64,000 bases of DNA, taken from the NCBI RefSeq assembly GCF_902506655.1, contig NZ_LR734808.1, positions 124,001 through 188,000 of the forward strand, read 5' to 3'. The DNA comes from Marinoscillum sp. 108. Lineage in GTDB: Bacteria > Bacteroidota > Bacteroidia > Cytophagales > Cyclobacteriaceae. Shown here in pieces: positions 53,892-63,663 of this stretch. A model generated the notes under the pieces. It was given only the letters and a program-made list of their open reading frames with translations. It did no database searches and was not told the DNA's origin. Made by a program: the position numbers and the translations under genes. Each line of letters begins with the position of its first letter. The first letter of the stretch is position 1.

Positions 53892-54950
53892 ATGAACTTT
53901 AAAATTGCAACCCTTCCGGGAGACGGCATAGGGCCGGAAATTGTAGATCAGGCTATCAAAGTGATGAAAGCAGTGGGCGAAAAGTATGGCCATTCTTTCG
54001 ATTTTGAATTTGCCCCCACAGGGGCTTCAGCCATTGATCTGGTTGGTGAACCCTATCCTGACTCTACCCATGAGATCTGTATGAATGCAGATGCAGTGCT
54101 TTTTGGAGCCATAGGTGATCCTAAGTACGATAATGACCCTAAAGCAAAAGTGCGTCCGGAACAAGGATTGCTCAAAATGAGGAAGAAGTTAGGCCTATAT
54201 GCCAATATTCGTCCGGTGGCTACTTTTCCTTCTTTGATTGACAAGAGCCCTCTGAAGAATGATCGGGTGGAAGGTGCCGATTTTGTGGTGGTGAGAGAGT
54301 TGACCGGAGGTATTTACTTTGGTGACAAAGGGAGGTCTGAAGACCTTACTTCTGCATTCGACAATTGTGTGTATACCACAGAAGAGATCGAGCGAATCCT
54401 AAAGCTGGCTTATGAGTATGCTGGCAAAAGAAACAAGCGTCTGACGGTAGTGGATAAGGCTAATGTGCTTTGTACTTCACGTTTGTGGAGGGAAATAGCG
54501 CAGAAAATGGAGAAGGACTATCCAGAAATAGAGACCGACTACATGTTTGTAGACAATGCGGCTATGCAACTGATCCAGTGGCCAAAGAAATTTGATGTGA
54601 TGGTGACTGAAAACATGTTCGGAGATATCCTTTCCGATGAGGCCAGCGTGATCACCGGATCGCTCGGGCTACTCCCTTCAGCTTCTGTAGGGTTGCATAC
54701 GTCTGTATTCGAACCCATCCATGGCTCATATCCACAGGCTGCAGGTAAGAACATTGCCAACCCTGTCGCCACCATTTTGTCTGCAGCTATGCTACTGGAT
54801 GCTCTGAACCTGCTGGAGGAAGGGCAGGCGGTGAGAGATGCTGTTAATGCATCTTTGGAGGCCAATTTTGTAACTGAGGACATTTCTAAGGAAGCTGCAA
54901 AGTCTACCTCGGAAGTGGGAGACTGGATAGCGGCTCAGGTGAATAAATAA
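53892..54950 (+). CDS. leuB: 3-isopropylmalate dehydrogenase
   Basis: This is a 352-residue NAD-dependent beta-decarboxylating dehydrogenase. Signatures are [42 protein letters not shown] (substrate-binding arginines), the catalytic tyrosine region [10 protein letters not shown], the lysine in VVDKANVL, and the metal-binding aspartates of [23 protein letters not shown], then [20 protein letters not shown]. Besides 3-isopropylmalate, the enzyme family accepts erythro-3-methylmalate in the citramalate route. It begins 6 bases after the synthase stop and is the last gene before a strong terminator. Confidence 0.97.
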   Translation: MNFKIATLPGDGIGPEIVDQAIKVMKAVGEKYGHSFDFEFAPTGASAIDLVGEPYPDSTHEICMNADAVLFGAIGDPKYDNDPKAKVRPEQGLLKMRKKLGLYANIRPVATFPSLIDKSPLKNDRVEGADFVVVRELTGGIYFGDKGRSEDLTSAFDNCVYTTEEIERILKLAYEYAGKRNKRLTVVDKANVLCTSRLWREIAQKMEKDYPEIETDYMFVDNAAMQLIQWPKKFDVMVTENMFGDILSDEASVITGSLGLLPSASVGLHTSVFEPIHGSYPQAAGKNIANPVATILSAAMLLDALNLLEEGQAVRDAVNASLEANFVTEDISKEAAKSTSEVGDWIAAQVNK

Positions 54951-54971
54951 CATTGAAGTAAGAAATAATAA

Positions 54972-55006
54972 GCAAAAAGCTCGGGTCACTTGACCCGGGC
55001 TTTTGC
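54972..55006. terminator. Terminator of the leu operon (possibly shared)
   Basis: The stem GCAAAAAGCTCGGGTCA (54972-54988) pairs with TGACCCGGGCTTTTGC (54991-55006) around CT with one mismatch or bulge. It lies 22 bases past the leuB stop and 24 bases past the pirin stop on the other strand, and has A/T runs on both sides, so it can serve both convergent units. Confidence 0.88.
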
Positions 55007-55029
55007 ATTCTTATTTGAAAATGATGTCA

Positions 55030-55749
55030 TTAAAAGGGGCTCTCGATCATCGGTACTTCTATCAGAAGCAGTCTTGCATCTTTAGTTGCTGAGAAGTTTA
55101 TCACCTCAGCACCCGTGATTCCCAGTGCATCCCGCTTCTTCAGTTCCTCACCATTTACCGTTACTTCCCCCTCTATTACAAAGACATAAACTCCATTACC
55201 CTCTTTTTTCAGGGCATAGGCGAGCTCCATTCTGGCATCCAAATCAGCCAGCGAAAACCAGCTGTCCTGGTTGATCCAAAGCACCTGATCATTGTCTGGG
55301 GCCACTACCGTTTGCCATTGGTTTTTGCGACCTTCTGGCGAAAAGGTAATTTGCTGATAGCGAGGTTCGATATCCCTTTCTTTGGGCAGCACCCAAATCT
55401 GCAGAAAATTCACCTCATTAGACTTGGAGTGGTTGTATTCCGAGTGCGTCAGTCCATGTCCGGCACTCATGATCTGCACATCTCCTGTCCGGATCACCTC
55501 GGTATTGCCAGTGCTGTCTTTATGCTCCAGATCACCCGAAAGTGGAATCGACACGATTTCCATGTTGTCATGAGGATGGGCACCGAATCCCATGCCGGCC
55601 GTTACTATGTCATCATTCAGCACCCTAAGGGCCCCGAAGTTCACACGCTCAGGGTTGTAATACCGCCCAAAGCTAAAAGTGTGTCTGCTTTGCAGCCAAC
55701 CGAAGTGGGCGGTACCTCTGCTTTCAGAGGTGTGTTTAATGGTATTCAT
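55030..55749 (-). CDS. Pirin-family bicupin protein
   Basis: This 239-residue pirin-like protein (YhhW type) has metal ligands H58 and H60 (GAHPHDNMEIVSIPLSGDLEHKD) and H102/E104 (SAGHGLTHSEYNHS). Some bacterial pirins have quercetin 2,3-dioxygenase activity; others act as redox sensors or regulators. The length fits the single-metal N-terminal cupin plus degenerate C-terminal cupin form. It lies 15 bases after the stop of the nitroreductase gene, forming a two-gene unit often seen in redox stress responses. Confidence 0.92.
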   Translation of the reverse strand: MNTIKHTSESRGTAHFGWLQSRHTFSFGRYYNPERVNFGALRVLNDDIVTAGMGFGAHPHDNMEIVSIPLSGDLEHKDSTGNTEVIRTGDVQIMSAGHGLTHSEYNHSKSNEVNFLQIWVLPKERDIEPRYQQITFSPEGRKNQWQTVVAPDNDQVLWINQDSWFSLADLDARMELAYALKKEGNGVYVFVIEGEVTVNGEELKKRDALGITGAEVINFSATKDARLLLIEVPMIESPF

Positions 55750-55764
55750 CTTTTTCCTTTCTAT

Positions 55765-56355
55765 TTATCTTGAAAACTGCCCGTGATGAACAAATTCATC
55801 AATGGGCATTCTGTTTCTTTCTTCCAATTCCCTGTTTCTGAGTGCTTCAGGGAGCTGATCAGGGTCACCGAAGTAGCCCAGCGCAATGACCGTCACCGCC
55901 TCATAATCTTCTGGTAAATCAAATAGCTCTTCCAGTTGTGTCTTATGAAATCCTCCCATTTGATGCAACCCAATACCTTCCGCAGTGGCTTGTAAGGCGA
56001 GGTTGCCAATGGCCAAGCCTAAATCGTGGTGGGCAGACTTATTGGGCGCTCCGTTGCGGGTGTAGGTTTTTTTAACCAGGTTCACCATCAGTACTGGGGC
56101 CTGCTCAGCCCAAATCTGATTTCCAGGCATCAAGGCGTCAACAATTTTTGTGTGTGCCTCTTCTCCCTTGTGAGCGTATATTACCCGCCAGGGTTGCTCG
56201 TTCATGCTGGACGATGCCCACCGCATGGCTTCAAACAAAGTGTTGAGAGTCTTAGTGTCGATGGGCTCCGGTGCAAATGCCCTTGGACTCCATCTGTCCT
56301 TGATTTCTCTTAATATATCGTATTGTGTTTTGGCTTCTTTAGCTTCTAGTATCAT
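55765..56355 (-). CDS. Nitroreductase-family flavoprotein
   Basis: This 196-residue FMN-dependent oxidoreductase has signatures REIKDRWSPRAFAPEPIDTKTLNTLFEAMRWASSSMNEQPWRVIYAH at the N-terminus (phosphate and flavin contacts R and S residues) and DLGLAIGNLALQATAEGIGLHQMGGF in the middle. It ends with VTVIALGYFGDPDQLPEALRNREL. It would reduce quinones, nitro compounds or a similar electrophile with NAD(P)H. It is the first gene of a unit with the pirin gene. Confidence 0.92.
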   Translation of the reverse strand: MILEAKEAKTQYDILREIKDRWSPRAFAPEPIDTKTLNTLFEAMRWASSSMNEQPWRVIYAHKGEEAHTKIVDALMPGNQIWAEQAPVLMVNLVKKTYTRNGAPNKSAHHDLGLAIGNLALQATAEGIGLHQMGGFHKTQLEELFDLPEDYEAVTVIALGYFGDPDQLPEALRNRELEERNRMPIDEFVHHGQFSR

Positions 56356-56483
56356 ATCGCAAATTTTATGGTAACTGTCTATATATACGCATATACATTA
56401 AATGTAGTTACATATAAATTCATCTAAAGAGATATGACTTATTTTTATCTGCTCAGGGCGCTTTTTTGTGATTTTTATCAATT

Positions 56484-58535
56484 CTAATTGCGGAATTTAT
56501 ACCTGATCATCAGCCTTAGTTCTGATCGGGTGCTGCCAGCCACTTCCTGTAGTCCTGAGCCCACAGCGTCCTGATCGGGGTATTCAAATCGGGCGTAGCG
56601 TGCCCAGAAGCTGAGAGATTTACTGGCTGTATACTGCAGCAGTAGGTAGGATCTGAATCCTGTGCCGTTGTAGGCAGGAATGCTAAAGGCGTAAAGCACG
56701 TTGCGCTCGTAGAGGTATTGTCGGTTATTAAAGTCTTCTGTTTCGAACAGGGCAAAGCGGCTTGAGAGTTTCATTTTCCAAAAGGCGAGGTTCACGTCCT
56801 GCACGAGTGCGATTCCGTGGGTTTTGATATTTTCCTGTTCATAATTAGACCCCTGCACCCTTGATTTGAAGCTAAACGTTCGTCCTATGGCATAGTCTAT
56901 GTTGAAAATGTAACTCTGTTTGATGGTCTGGGTGAGCTGGCTGAGGTTGCCATCTTCGGATGAAATGGAAAGTTCTTTATTTTCCTGACGAAACTGTGCG
57001 TACATCTGCACGGAGCGAGCGGGCTTGTAGGTGAATCTGCCCAGGTATTCATACCCCTCAGATGGGGCATCTACCCTGAATTTTAACCAGGGGAAGGAAA
57101 ACTTATCAAAATAGGCAGCTAACTGATACTTTCGTGAAGGTTTGTACATGAGCCCCCAGTACACACCGGTTTCGTTGATATTTCTAGAGCTTTCGCTGAA
57201 GGCGTTGCCATAGAAAGAGTGATAGTTTTTGTCATAATTTCGGACCATCCAGCTGAAGTCGAGTTTTGGTGTGAGTGAGGCCAGTAGGCCGCCTACAGCC
57301 CCAATACCACCGGACTGTGATCGGGCTACTTCGCTGAAAAAGATAAAATTCTGCCAGTTGTAGCTGGCGTATAGGCTCCCTAGGAGGTTTTGATCTCCGG
57401 TAAATTCATACTGATTGTAGTTGTTGGGTTTCTTATGCAAGGGCCTGGAGAACGTGGACAAAAGGCCTGTGGCCCCGATGCTCAGTCCAGGCCCCATGGT
57501 GTAATCAAGCGCAAAGCCAGTCGATATTTCGCGCAACGTGTTTTTACCCCCCAGTTCGTTTTGGGTACGGTGAAATCCGGTTGCCTGAATGCTGTTCACA
57601 AATTCTTCAAAATTGGAATAGGTGCTGTCTGTACGCAGGTTGCCGTCTTGCAGCAGGGTGGACCCAAATACTGTGGCTTCCAGCTGTCCGAAGGAAAGCG
57701 TGGTGGCGGCTCCTCTGAAATAGCCAGATTCCAATACAGAGGAATAGGGTCTGATCCCCACGGTGCTTCGTTTGATGGTATTTACGGTCTCGGCGCCTTT
57801 GCCGGCTCCAAACCCTGAGCCTAGTACCAACCCCTGACCAAACTGCATCTGATAGTCTCCAATGGCCAGCGTTTTCATCCGGCCTTTGTTTTCCAGAAGA
57901 AAATGAAAAGAGTAAAAATCAAACCCATACTGCTTTTGGTCAGGATTGACCGCAAATGCTTCTCCGGCATCTTTTTCAAAGGTGATACCCAGGCTGAAAT
58001 CATCAGGATGGCTCACGCGAAACCTTCCATACAAGGTGTTTTGATCTCCCTGATACCCGGAGCCATCCTCCCGCCGGTAGCCTTCTTCGGTTTCGAGGGT
58101 GCGGCTATACCTCAGGAGGAGGTAGTTGTTTTCTTCTGTAAGTATTCGCTGAGGCAGCGGTCTTCCGTCGGCAGTTTCGGTGACGGTAACAAAGGGTAGC
58201 AGATCCCTGATAGTGGCCATATCCAGTTCGGGTATGGCCTGCAGTTCGTAGAGTGAGATCAGCTTACCCCGTTTGTCGATGTAGTTGAAAAATGCATTGA
58301 GTTGAATGGGACTGAGTATGGACAATGAGGCCAGGTCGGCCCTTGTGGCTCTATTCAGGTTAATGGGGTTGGTGTAGTAGAGGAGAAGCGATTCGTACAG
58401 GTCTTCATAGTTGATGTCATCGTCCTGTATTTGAAAGCGTCTTTCTGCGAAATCTTCCAGGTCAATCTCGGACCTTACCTGAGCCTGAGTAAACAGCGTG
58501 AGACCTATCAGACCTATGATGAGTACTTCCTTCAA
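56484..58535 (-). CDS. Helix-hairpin-helix protein with outer-membrane barrel
   Basis: This is a 683-residue exported protein with a signal peptide (about 1-19, LIGLTLFTQAQ). An N-terminal ComEA-like helix-hairpin-helix region (~50-120) reads NPINLNRATRADLASLSILSPIQLNAFFNYI and LISLYELQAIPELDMATIRDLLPFV. From ~150 a long series of amphipathic strands with aromatic girdle residues is typical of a beta-barrel (FSLGITFEKDAG, YLGRFTYKPARSVQMYAQFRQ), ending with RSELRLMIRYKFRN. HHH domains of this type bind DNA in ComEA. Whether this protein binds DNA is unknown. Its start overlaps the end of the PorV-like gene by 4 bases. Confidence 0.78.
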   Translation of the reverse strand: MKEVLIIGLIGLTLFTQAQVRSEIDLEDFAERRFQIQDDDINYEDLYESLLLYYTNPINLNRATRADLASLSILSPIQLNAFFNYIDKRGKLISLYELQAIPELDMATIRDLLPFVTVTETADGRPLPQRILTEENNYLLLRYSRTLETEEGYRREDGSGYQGDQNTLYGRFRVSHPDDFSLGITFEKDAGEAFAVNPDQKQYGFDFYSFHFLLENKGRMKTLAIGDYQMQFGQGLVLGSGFGAGKGAETVNTIKRSTVGIRPYSSVLESGYFRGAATTLSFGQLEATVFGSTLLQDGNLRTDSTYSNFEEFVNSIQATGFHRTQNELGGKNTLREISTGFALDYTMGPGLSIGATGLLSTFSRPLHKKPNNYNQYEFTGDQNLLGSLYASYNWQNFIFFSEVARSQSGGIGAVGGLLASLTPKLDFSWMVRNYDKNYHSFYGNAFSESSRNINETGVYWGLMYKPSRKYQLAAYFDKFSFPWLKFRVDAPSEGYEYLGRFTYKPARSVQMYAQFRQENKELSISSEDGNLSQLTQTIKQSYIFNIDYAIGRTFSFKSRVQGSNYEQENIKTHGIALVQDVNLAFWKMKLSSRFALFETEDFNNRQYLYERNVLYAFSIPAYNGTGFRSYLLLQYTASKSLSFWARYARFEYPDQDAVGSGLQEVAGSTRSELRLMIRYKFRN

Positions 58536-59338
58536 GGTTTTTCGAGTTGATAGGCCAATGATATTTCGTGGATAGCTCCAAGGTTTTCATTGGAGAAGGC
58601 ATAGTCAAAAAGGAAATTCTTAGGTTGGAAGCCAAAACCGAAGGTGGCCCGAACCTGGCTGTTGCTGAGGTCATTTCCCTGCACGTTCAGTCCTGTTCGG
58701 ATAAGTACGTTTTTAATAATGGCATACTCCAATCCGGCTTTGAATTTCTCCCGACTGTCCAGTTGTTTTTCTACTTCGGTATTAATCATCAGAAAGTCCT
58801 TTGGTCGGAAGGAGAGCCCTGCTTTCATGGTGGTAGGATGCATAGTGCCATGCTTGAAATTGAAGATATGCGCCCCAAAGATGATTTGCCTGGTGATTTC
58901 TGCTGTACCGCCCATTTCCAGCGCTGCTACCCGTCTGGTACTGAGGCCTTCGGCGTGTGTCTGAATAATGTTTATTCCAGCTCCCAGACTGACCATCTGA
59001 ATCCTGTTGGCCAGCACCAGTCCTATCACTTGCTGGTTGAAAAGGTCATCACCAAACTTGTAGTATTTGATGGCAGTATTGACGAGCGAATGATGGTAGA
59101 CAAGTCCACCTCCCAGTACATGGAAGCCCTCGATGTTATATCTGTTTTGATAGGTGATCATGGCTGTAGAGGCCTCCAGGCCGCCCAAAGCTCCCGGGTT
59201 ATTGAAGGCCGCCCATCCATCGGTGAAGGTGAGGGAAGTGCCCGCCATAGCGCCATTTCTGGCACCCAGCGCGTAGTTTCCATCCTGGGCAGAGAGCAGG
59301 CAGGGGGTAAGCAATAGAAAGAGCAGTATCCAACGCAT
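58532..59338 (-). CDS. PorV/PorQ-like outer-membrane beta-barrel protein
   Basis: This 268-residue protein has a signal peptide (about 1-18, LLTPCLLSAQ). A barrel of the PorV/PorQ (FadL-like) type begins YALGARNGAMAGTSLTFTDGWAAFNNPGALGG, the segment by which this family is usually recognised. It continues with amphipathic strands such as FIFGAHIFN-type and VRATFGFGFQPKNFLFDYAFS, ending EISLAYQLEKP. PorV and PorQ act in the T9SS, where PorV carries cargo to the sortase. This shorter relative is coupled by a 4-base overlap to the HHH-barrel gene, suggesting a shared complex. Confidence 0.75.
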   Translation of the reverse strand: MRWILLFLLLTPCLLSAQDGNYALGARNGAMAGTSLTFTDGWAAFNNPGALGGLEASTAMITYQNRYNIEGFHVLGGGLVYHHSLVNTAIKYYKFGDDLFNQQVIGLVLANRIQMVSLGAGINIIQTHAEGLSTRRVAALEMGGTAEITRQIIFGAHIFNFKHGTMHPTTMKAGLSFRPKDFLMINTEVEKQLDSREKFKAGLEYAIIKNVLIRTGLNVQGNDLSNSQVRATFGFGFQPKNFLFDYAFSNENLGAIHEISLAYQLEKP

Positions 59339-59395
59339 ATTGCAAAGTAGGTTATTCCACTTATTAAGTCAATGGTGCTATATTAATGACCTGTT

Positions 59396-60016
59396 ATGAT
59401 TCGATATATTTTTTCTTCTTTTTGTGGCCTTTTTGGCTTTTTACTGGTTTCCGCTCAGGATACACTCTACTATGATTCAGGAGCGATCAGGTCTGTGGGT
59501 CGGCTGGTCAATGGGCAGCAGCAGGGTGTTTGGATATATTATTACCCTGATGGTTCACTCAATTCCCGTCTTTCATATCGGGAGGGTGCCCTGGATGGGG
59601 AACAGTTGTTTTTTGGGTTTAGCGGGACATTGGAATCCAGAGAGTTTTGGGTGAATGATCTCCTTCAGGATTCTGCCTTTTACTACTATCCTGATGGCCT
59701 ATTGGAGCGGCATGGTATGTATGAGGCTGGACTGTACTATGGCTTATGGCAGTTTTATCACGCCAATGGACGGTTGAGGCAGGAGGGTAGCTACCGGGAG
59801 GGCTTACCACATGGGCTTTGGCTCAGCTACTATGAGAATGGCCAGGTGCGTGACGAAGGGTTTTATACCAATGGTCTGGAATCCGGATTATGGAAGTTCT
59901 TTGACGAGGGTGGAAATCCAACCTACGAAGGTCACTATGAGCAAGGACAGAGAGTTGGTCAGTGGTATTTTTACAATAAGTCAGGCAAGCGAAAAAAATG
60001 GAGAAATTTTCATTAG
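59396..60016 (+). CDS. MORN/YwqK-type repeat exported protein
   Basis: This 206-residue exported protein has a signal peptide (about 1-20, GFLLVSAQ) and eight or so 23-residue YwqK/MORN-like repeats of the form DGSLNSRLSYREGALDGEQLFF, NGRLRQEGSYREGLPHGLWLSYY, NGQVRDEGFYTNGLESGLWKFF and GNPTYEGHYEQGQRVGQWYFY. Such repeats form a beta-hairpin solenoid. Proteins with this repeat are named after the YwqK antitoxin, but most Bacteroidota versions are secreted and have no toxin partner. Function unknown. It is convergent with the POTRA gene. Confidence 0.88.
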   Translation: MIRYIFSSFCGLFGFLLVSAQDTLYYDSGAIRSVGRLVNGQQQGVWIYYYPDGSLNSRLSYREGALDGEQLFFGFSGTLESREFWVNDLLQDSAFYYYPDGLLERHGMYEAGLYYGLWQFYHANGRLRQEGSYREGLPHGLWLSYYENGQVRDEGFYTNGLESGLWKFFDEGGNPTYEGHYEQGQRVGQWYFYNKSGKRKKWRNFH

Positions 60017-60022
60017 ACGATG

Positions 60023-61483
60023 CTAGAGCTCCGACTGAAAGTTGATAAAGAAGTTACGCTCGCCCTGGGCATTGTAAGAGTACTCAAAGCGGAAGGTGAT
60101 GTCATACAAGGTCACTATGTCAAGTCCTAGCCCCACGCCATATAGTAGCCTGTTTGTGAGAACGTCACTCTGGTAGTACCCCGGGTAGTTATTTACCCAT
60201 CCGGCATCACCGAACATTTTGGCGTAAAAGGCAAACGGAATTTTCCTGAACTTCTTCAGGGGCATGGCCTGACCCAAGTTGGCCTGAGTACTGAAAATTA
60301 GCTTTTTCAAAGTATTCTTAGTGAGGAAATTCTGTGGACCTTCAATCACATCCAGTTCATAGCCACGCACATAGTAATTGTCCAGGCCAAACTGGGTATA
60401 GTTGAAGTACGGGACATTATCGCTTGTCGTGAGCTGTCCGCCGATACTTACGTTTCCATAAAAACCAGATCCCATGTCAAAATAGTGGTAGTGATTGGCA
60501 GTGAGCCGCCATATATCCACGTCTTGGAATATCCCAAGACCTAGTTTTTCGATCATCGCCAGGGTTTTATGACCGGTGAGTGGATAGTTTTTGTTGTTTC
60601 GTTTATCCTGAGAGAAGGAATAGGATAGTCCAAGTACCTGCTGGCTGGTCGTTCCATCACCGAAGTAGTTGGGGTTAAGTGCCGCAATGGTATCCGATAT
60701 GTTCATGGAGTACCCCTGTAGCATCAGGTAGTGGTAGTTGTAAAACGAAGGCCTGTAGGTATATACGATATATCCCGATGTAGCCTCCCGGTTGATGCGC
60801 TCCGCAGTAGAAGAGTCTGTGAAGACGGTAAAATGATCGGTGGTTTTGTAGGGTAGCTTCTTGTTGTTCAGGTACCCACCACCAAAGGTGAGGCCGTGTT
60901 TTTGACTTTTATCTATATAGGGAATGGAATACTGGAAGATCAACCGCTTTTCGAAGCCTGTCAGTCCGATGAAACGAAGGCTTTCTTTTCGCCCACGGAA
61001 ATTGTAGATGTCCAGTTTCAATCCATATTTCACCCGGCTAGGATCATGGTTGCGATTGTACCACCAGTCATTGAAGTTTCGATCAGCCAACCTGAACACG
61101 GGAGAAGGCCAGATGTACCATCGTTCTTCTACTTTGATAAGTAAATCCACTGTGGAAGAGTCCAATACTAGTTTTTCTATGGTGACAGAGTAGAAGAGGT
61201 TCGTGTTGTACACGTTGTTTCGAGAAGTTTCCACCAATTCGTCCAGGCTGCCCGCCGGTACATATTCCCCCTCCTGCACCCTAAGCTCACGGGTAATGAT
61301 GTAATCTTTGGTTTTTTCATTGCCAAGAATGAAAATTTTGTGCACCTGTATCAGTCTGGAGTCGAGTGTGTCTTGCCTGGTTGCTTGCTTTCTGTTCCCC
61401 TTTTCTGATTGTCCAAAGGCCATTGAACCTCCCCAAAAGGCCACCAGCAGCAATAGATATAGTTTCAATAGTTCTTTCCTCAC
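60023..61483 (-). CDS. POTRA-domain outer-membrane protein (BamA-related)
   Basis: This 486-residue exported protein has a signal peptide (about 1-25) and one POTRA-like domain (~45-118, IQVHKIFILGNEKTKDYIITRELRVQEGEYVPAGSLDELVETSRNNVYNTNLFYSVTIEKL ... VDLLIKVEERW). A barrel of the bacterial surface antigen type spans ~140-486, with GLDNYYVRGYELDVIEGPQNF and the final FRFEYSYNAQGERNFFINFQ. It is much shorter than BamA, which has five POTRA domains, and may be a single-POTRA assembly or translocation factor. No substrate gene is adjacent. Confidence 0.87.
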   Translation of the reverse strand: MRKELLKLYLLLLVAFWGGSMAFGQSEKGNRKQATRQDTLDSRLIQVHKIFILGNEKTKDYIITRELRVQEGEYVPAGSLDELVETSRNNVYNTNLFYSVTIEKLVLDSSTVDLLIKVEERWYIWPSPVFRLADRNFNDWWYNRNHDPSRVKYGLKLDIYNFRGRKESLRFIGLTGFEKRLIFQYSIPYIDKSQKHGLTFGGGYLNNKKLPYKTTDHFTVFTDSSTAERINREATSGYIVYTYRPSFYNYHYLMLQGYSMNISDTIAALNPNYFGDGTTSQQVLGLSYSFSQDKRNNKNYPLTGHKTLAMIEKLGLGIFQDVDIWRLTANHYHYFDMGSGFYGNVSIGGQLTTSDNVPYFNYTQFGLDNYYVRGYELDVIEGPQNFLTKNTLKKLIFSTQANLGQAMPLKKFRKIPFAFYAKMFGDAGWVNNYPGYYQSDVLTNRLLYGVGLGLDIVTLYDITFRFEYSYNAQGERNFFINFQSEL

Positions 61484-61594
61484 GTTCCTACTTTATACCG
61501 GCTAAAACAAGCCGGAAGTGTGTTTCATTTAGTGCAGTCTGCAAACTGAGCGAATATAATTGTTTGCGCCAAATATGGTGACTACTTTTGATAG

Positions 61595-61816
61595 GTGAAA
61601 AACGTAATCAGAAAGCTTTTTATTCTCCCGGTGCTGTTTTATCAATACAGTATCTCACCACTTTTTCCAAGCACCTGCCGTTATTCACCCACCTGTTCCA
61701 ATTACGCCAAAGATGCCATTATGAAGCATGGTGTTTTCAAAGGAATCTGGCTGGCCATTCGCCGAATCTCAAAATGCCACCCCTGGGGAGGAAGCGGGTA
61801 TGATCCGGTGCCTTAA
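61595..61816 (+). CDS. yidD: YidD membrane protein insertion factor
   Basis: This is a 73-residue YidD family protein starting with GTG at 61595. The signature is [60 protein letters not shown], with the conserved cysteine pair and [10 protein letters not shown] end. In E. coli YidD supports YidC-dependent insertion of inner-membrane proteins. It is not next to yidC, rnpA or rpmH here. It converges with the NAD synthetase gene with a 4-base overlap. Confidence 0.95.
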   Translation: MKNVIRKLFILPVLFYQYSISPLFPSTCRYSPTCSNYAKDAIMKHGVFKGIWLAIRRISKCHPWGGSGYDPVP

Positions 61817-63663
61817 GGGGCCTGCTGCAATTCTTTCAGCTCCTCATCAAAGCCACTCGATAAAATGGGAAACCTGCACCACGTTCTGGGATCCACATTG
61901 AAATCATCCAGGTGAAAACTTGGCGCTATTCGCTCCCGCTTCCACTGATTGATCGACCAGAGTCTGAAAAACTTAGTGATCCACTGTTTTAACAATACGT
62001 GATCTGGCCATTGTCCCTTGAGTCTGGCGTATACCTCCAGGGGTGATTTTCTGTCCCTGATGGCTTTTTCTTCTATATCTACCAATACAGCATAGGGCAT
62101 CAGGTCGTCTTCGTCTGTTTGATGCCGATCCTGAGGGCGAAGCTCCGCAGTGGGTGAGAGGGTGTTCACCTTATGTAGTCCTGTGTAGCCCAGTTCTTTT
62201 TCAGCATACACCAGCCAGCTGAGTATAAAGTTCTTGTCAACAGCCGCAATGGGTGAAATACTTCCGCTGGTATCACCATCCATAGTGGCATAGCCCACAT
62301 CGCCCTCACTTCTATTGGAAGTAGACAGGAGCAAACATTTCTTGATATTAGCAAGCATCCAGATAATCGGGGATCGGGCCCTGGCCTGAATGTTTTGAAG
62401 CGCAATGTCATCTGTAGACCAGTCAAGTGAGCGTTCCAGTACCGTCTCTATGGATCGGGTATAGGCCGACACTTCCTCATCGATGGTCCAGTGAAAGAAC
62501 CGGGCACCAATACTTTCAGCAAGACCTTTGGCGGAGGACAGTGTGTCCTCCGATGAGTTTTTGGTACCCTGGTAGGCAGTGTAAAAAAGTTGCTTAACTA
62601 TTTCCTTAGGATCGTCAGAAGGCTTCAGGTCGAGGTTCAGTTTTTTTGCGAATTCCTCAAAACCAAGTTCAGAGAGCCCATTTTTTACAGCCTGAGCCAC
62701 CAATACAGCAATACTGCTTGAATCAGCTCCGCCACTGAGCGAAAGTACAAATCCCTTGCTTTTGCTTTTTCTCAAATAATCGAAAAGGGCCAGTGAAGCG
62801 GCCTTGGTAAACTCTTCATGTCTTCCATTGGCGTCCGGCAGAATGTTTTCCTCACTGAGCTCCGGCTGATCAAAATCAATCGTGCACCCCAGGGTGTTGA
62901 AGTTTTTGAATGAAAGCCGGGTGTTTTTTCCTTTTAGTACGCCCTCCTGGGCAATGAGGATATCACCGTCGTAAATCATCCGCCCGGATTCATTTCCGAG
63001 GAGATTGGTATACAAATAGGTACAATGAAAGGTTTCCGAGCTACTGATAACCAGATGTTCCCTGAAATCTGCTTTAGCAAAAGCAAAATGACTGGCCGAT
63101 GGGTTGAGCAGCAAGTCTACCTCTTCATTGATGAGGTGACAGGCCGGACGGTCCTTTCTCCAGGCATCTTCGCAAATTTCAAAGCCTATTTTGATACCGA
63201 GATAATCTATCGTGAGGTGCCCGAAAGGATAAGCTTCCTGACCGATCTGCAGGTCTGTGATTTTTCCTGATTCCCAGGGAGTGAACCAGCGGGGCTCATA
63301 ATGTACGCCATCATTGGCCAGTTTTTGCTTGGCGTAGACTCCCAGTATTTTCTGGTTGGCAATGAAGCAGGTGGTGTTGAAAACTCGCTCGTGGTACCTG
63401 ATAGGCAGGCCTACAGCGACCGCTATATCCTGAGTGTGAGGAACAATTTCCTGAAGTTTGAGGAGGGCTTTTTCCGGTAGCCATTCGCTGAGAAACATGT
63501 CTTCACAGCCATATCCGGTGATGGAAAGTTCGGGCAGGCAGAGAATCTCTATGCCTTCAGAGCGGGCCTGAGCAATGGATTGCTTAATATTCTGCAGATT
63601 GTTTGACCAGTCCATGGGGATCTGGTTGAGGCAGGCACCGCCTATTTTAATAGTTCTTCCCAC
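61813..63663 (-). CDS. nadE: Glutamine-dependent NAD+ synthetase
   Basis: This 616-residue two-domain enzyme makes NAD+ from deamido-NAD, ATP and glutamine. The N-terminal nitrilase-type glutaminase has E45 ([11 protein letters not shown]), K114 (AKQKLANDG) and C164 (GFEICEDAW). The C-terminal synthetase has the PP-loop [12 protein letters not shown] and ends with the typical [24 protein letters not shown]. It starts with GTG at 63663, which overlaps the stop of rnc by one base (TAGTG), so the two are translationally coupled. Confidence 0.95.
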   Translation of the reverse strand: MGRTIKIGGACLNQIPMDWSNNLQNIKQSIAQARSEGIEILCLPELSITGYGCEDMFLSEWLPEKALLKLQEIVPHTQDIAVAVGLPIRYHERVFNTTCFIANQKILGVYAKQKLANDGVHYEPRWFTPWESGKITDLQIGQEAYPFGHLTIDYLGIKIGFEICEDAWRKDRPACHLINEEVDLLLNPSASHFAFAKADFREHLVISSSETFHCTYLYTNLLGNESGRMIYDGDILIAQEGVLKGKNTRLSFKNFNTLGCTIDFDQPELSEENILPDANGRHEEFTKAASLALFDYLRKSKSKGFVLSLSGGADSSSIAVLVAQAVKNGLSELGFEEFAKKLNLDLKPSDDPKEIVKQLFYTAYQGTKNSSEDTLSSAKGLAESIGARFFHWTIDEEVSAYTRSIETVLERSLDWSTDDIALQNIQARARSPIIWMLANIKKCLLLSTSNRSEGDVGYATMDGDTSGSISPIAAVDKNFILSWLVYAEKELGYTGLHKVNTLSPTAELRPQDRHQTDEDDLMPYAVLVDIEEKAIRDRKSPLEVYARLKGQWPDHVLLKQWITKFFRLWSINQWKRERIAPSFHLDDFNVDPRTWCRFPILSSGFDEELKELQQAP

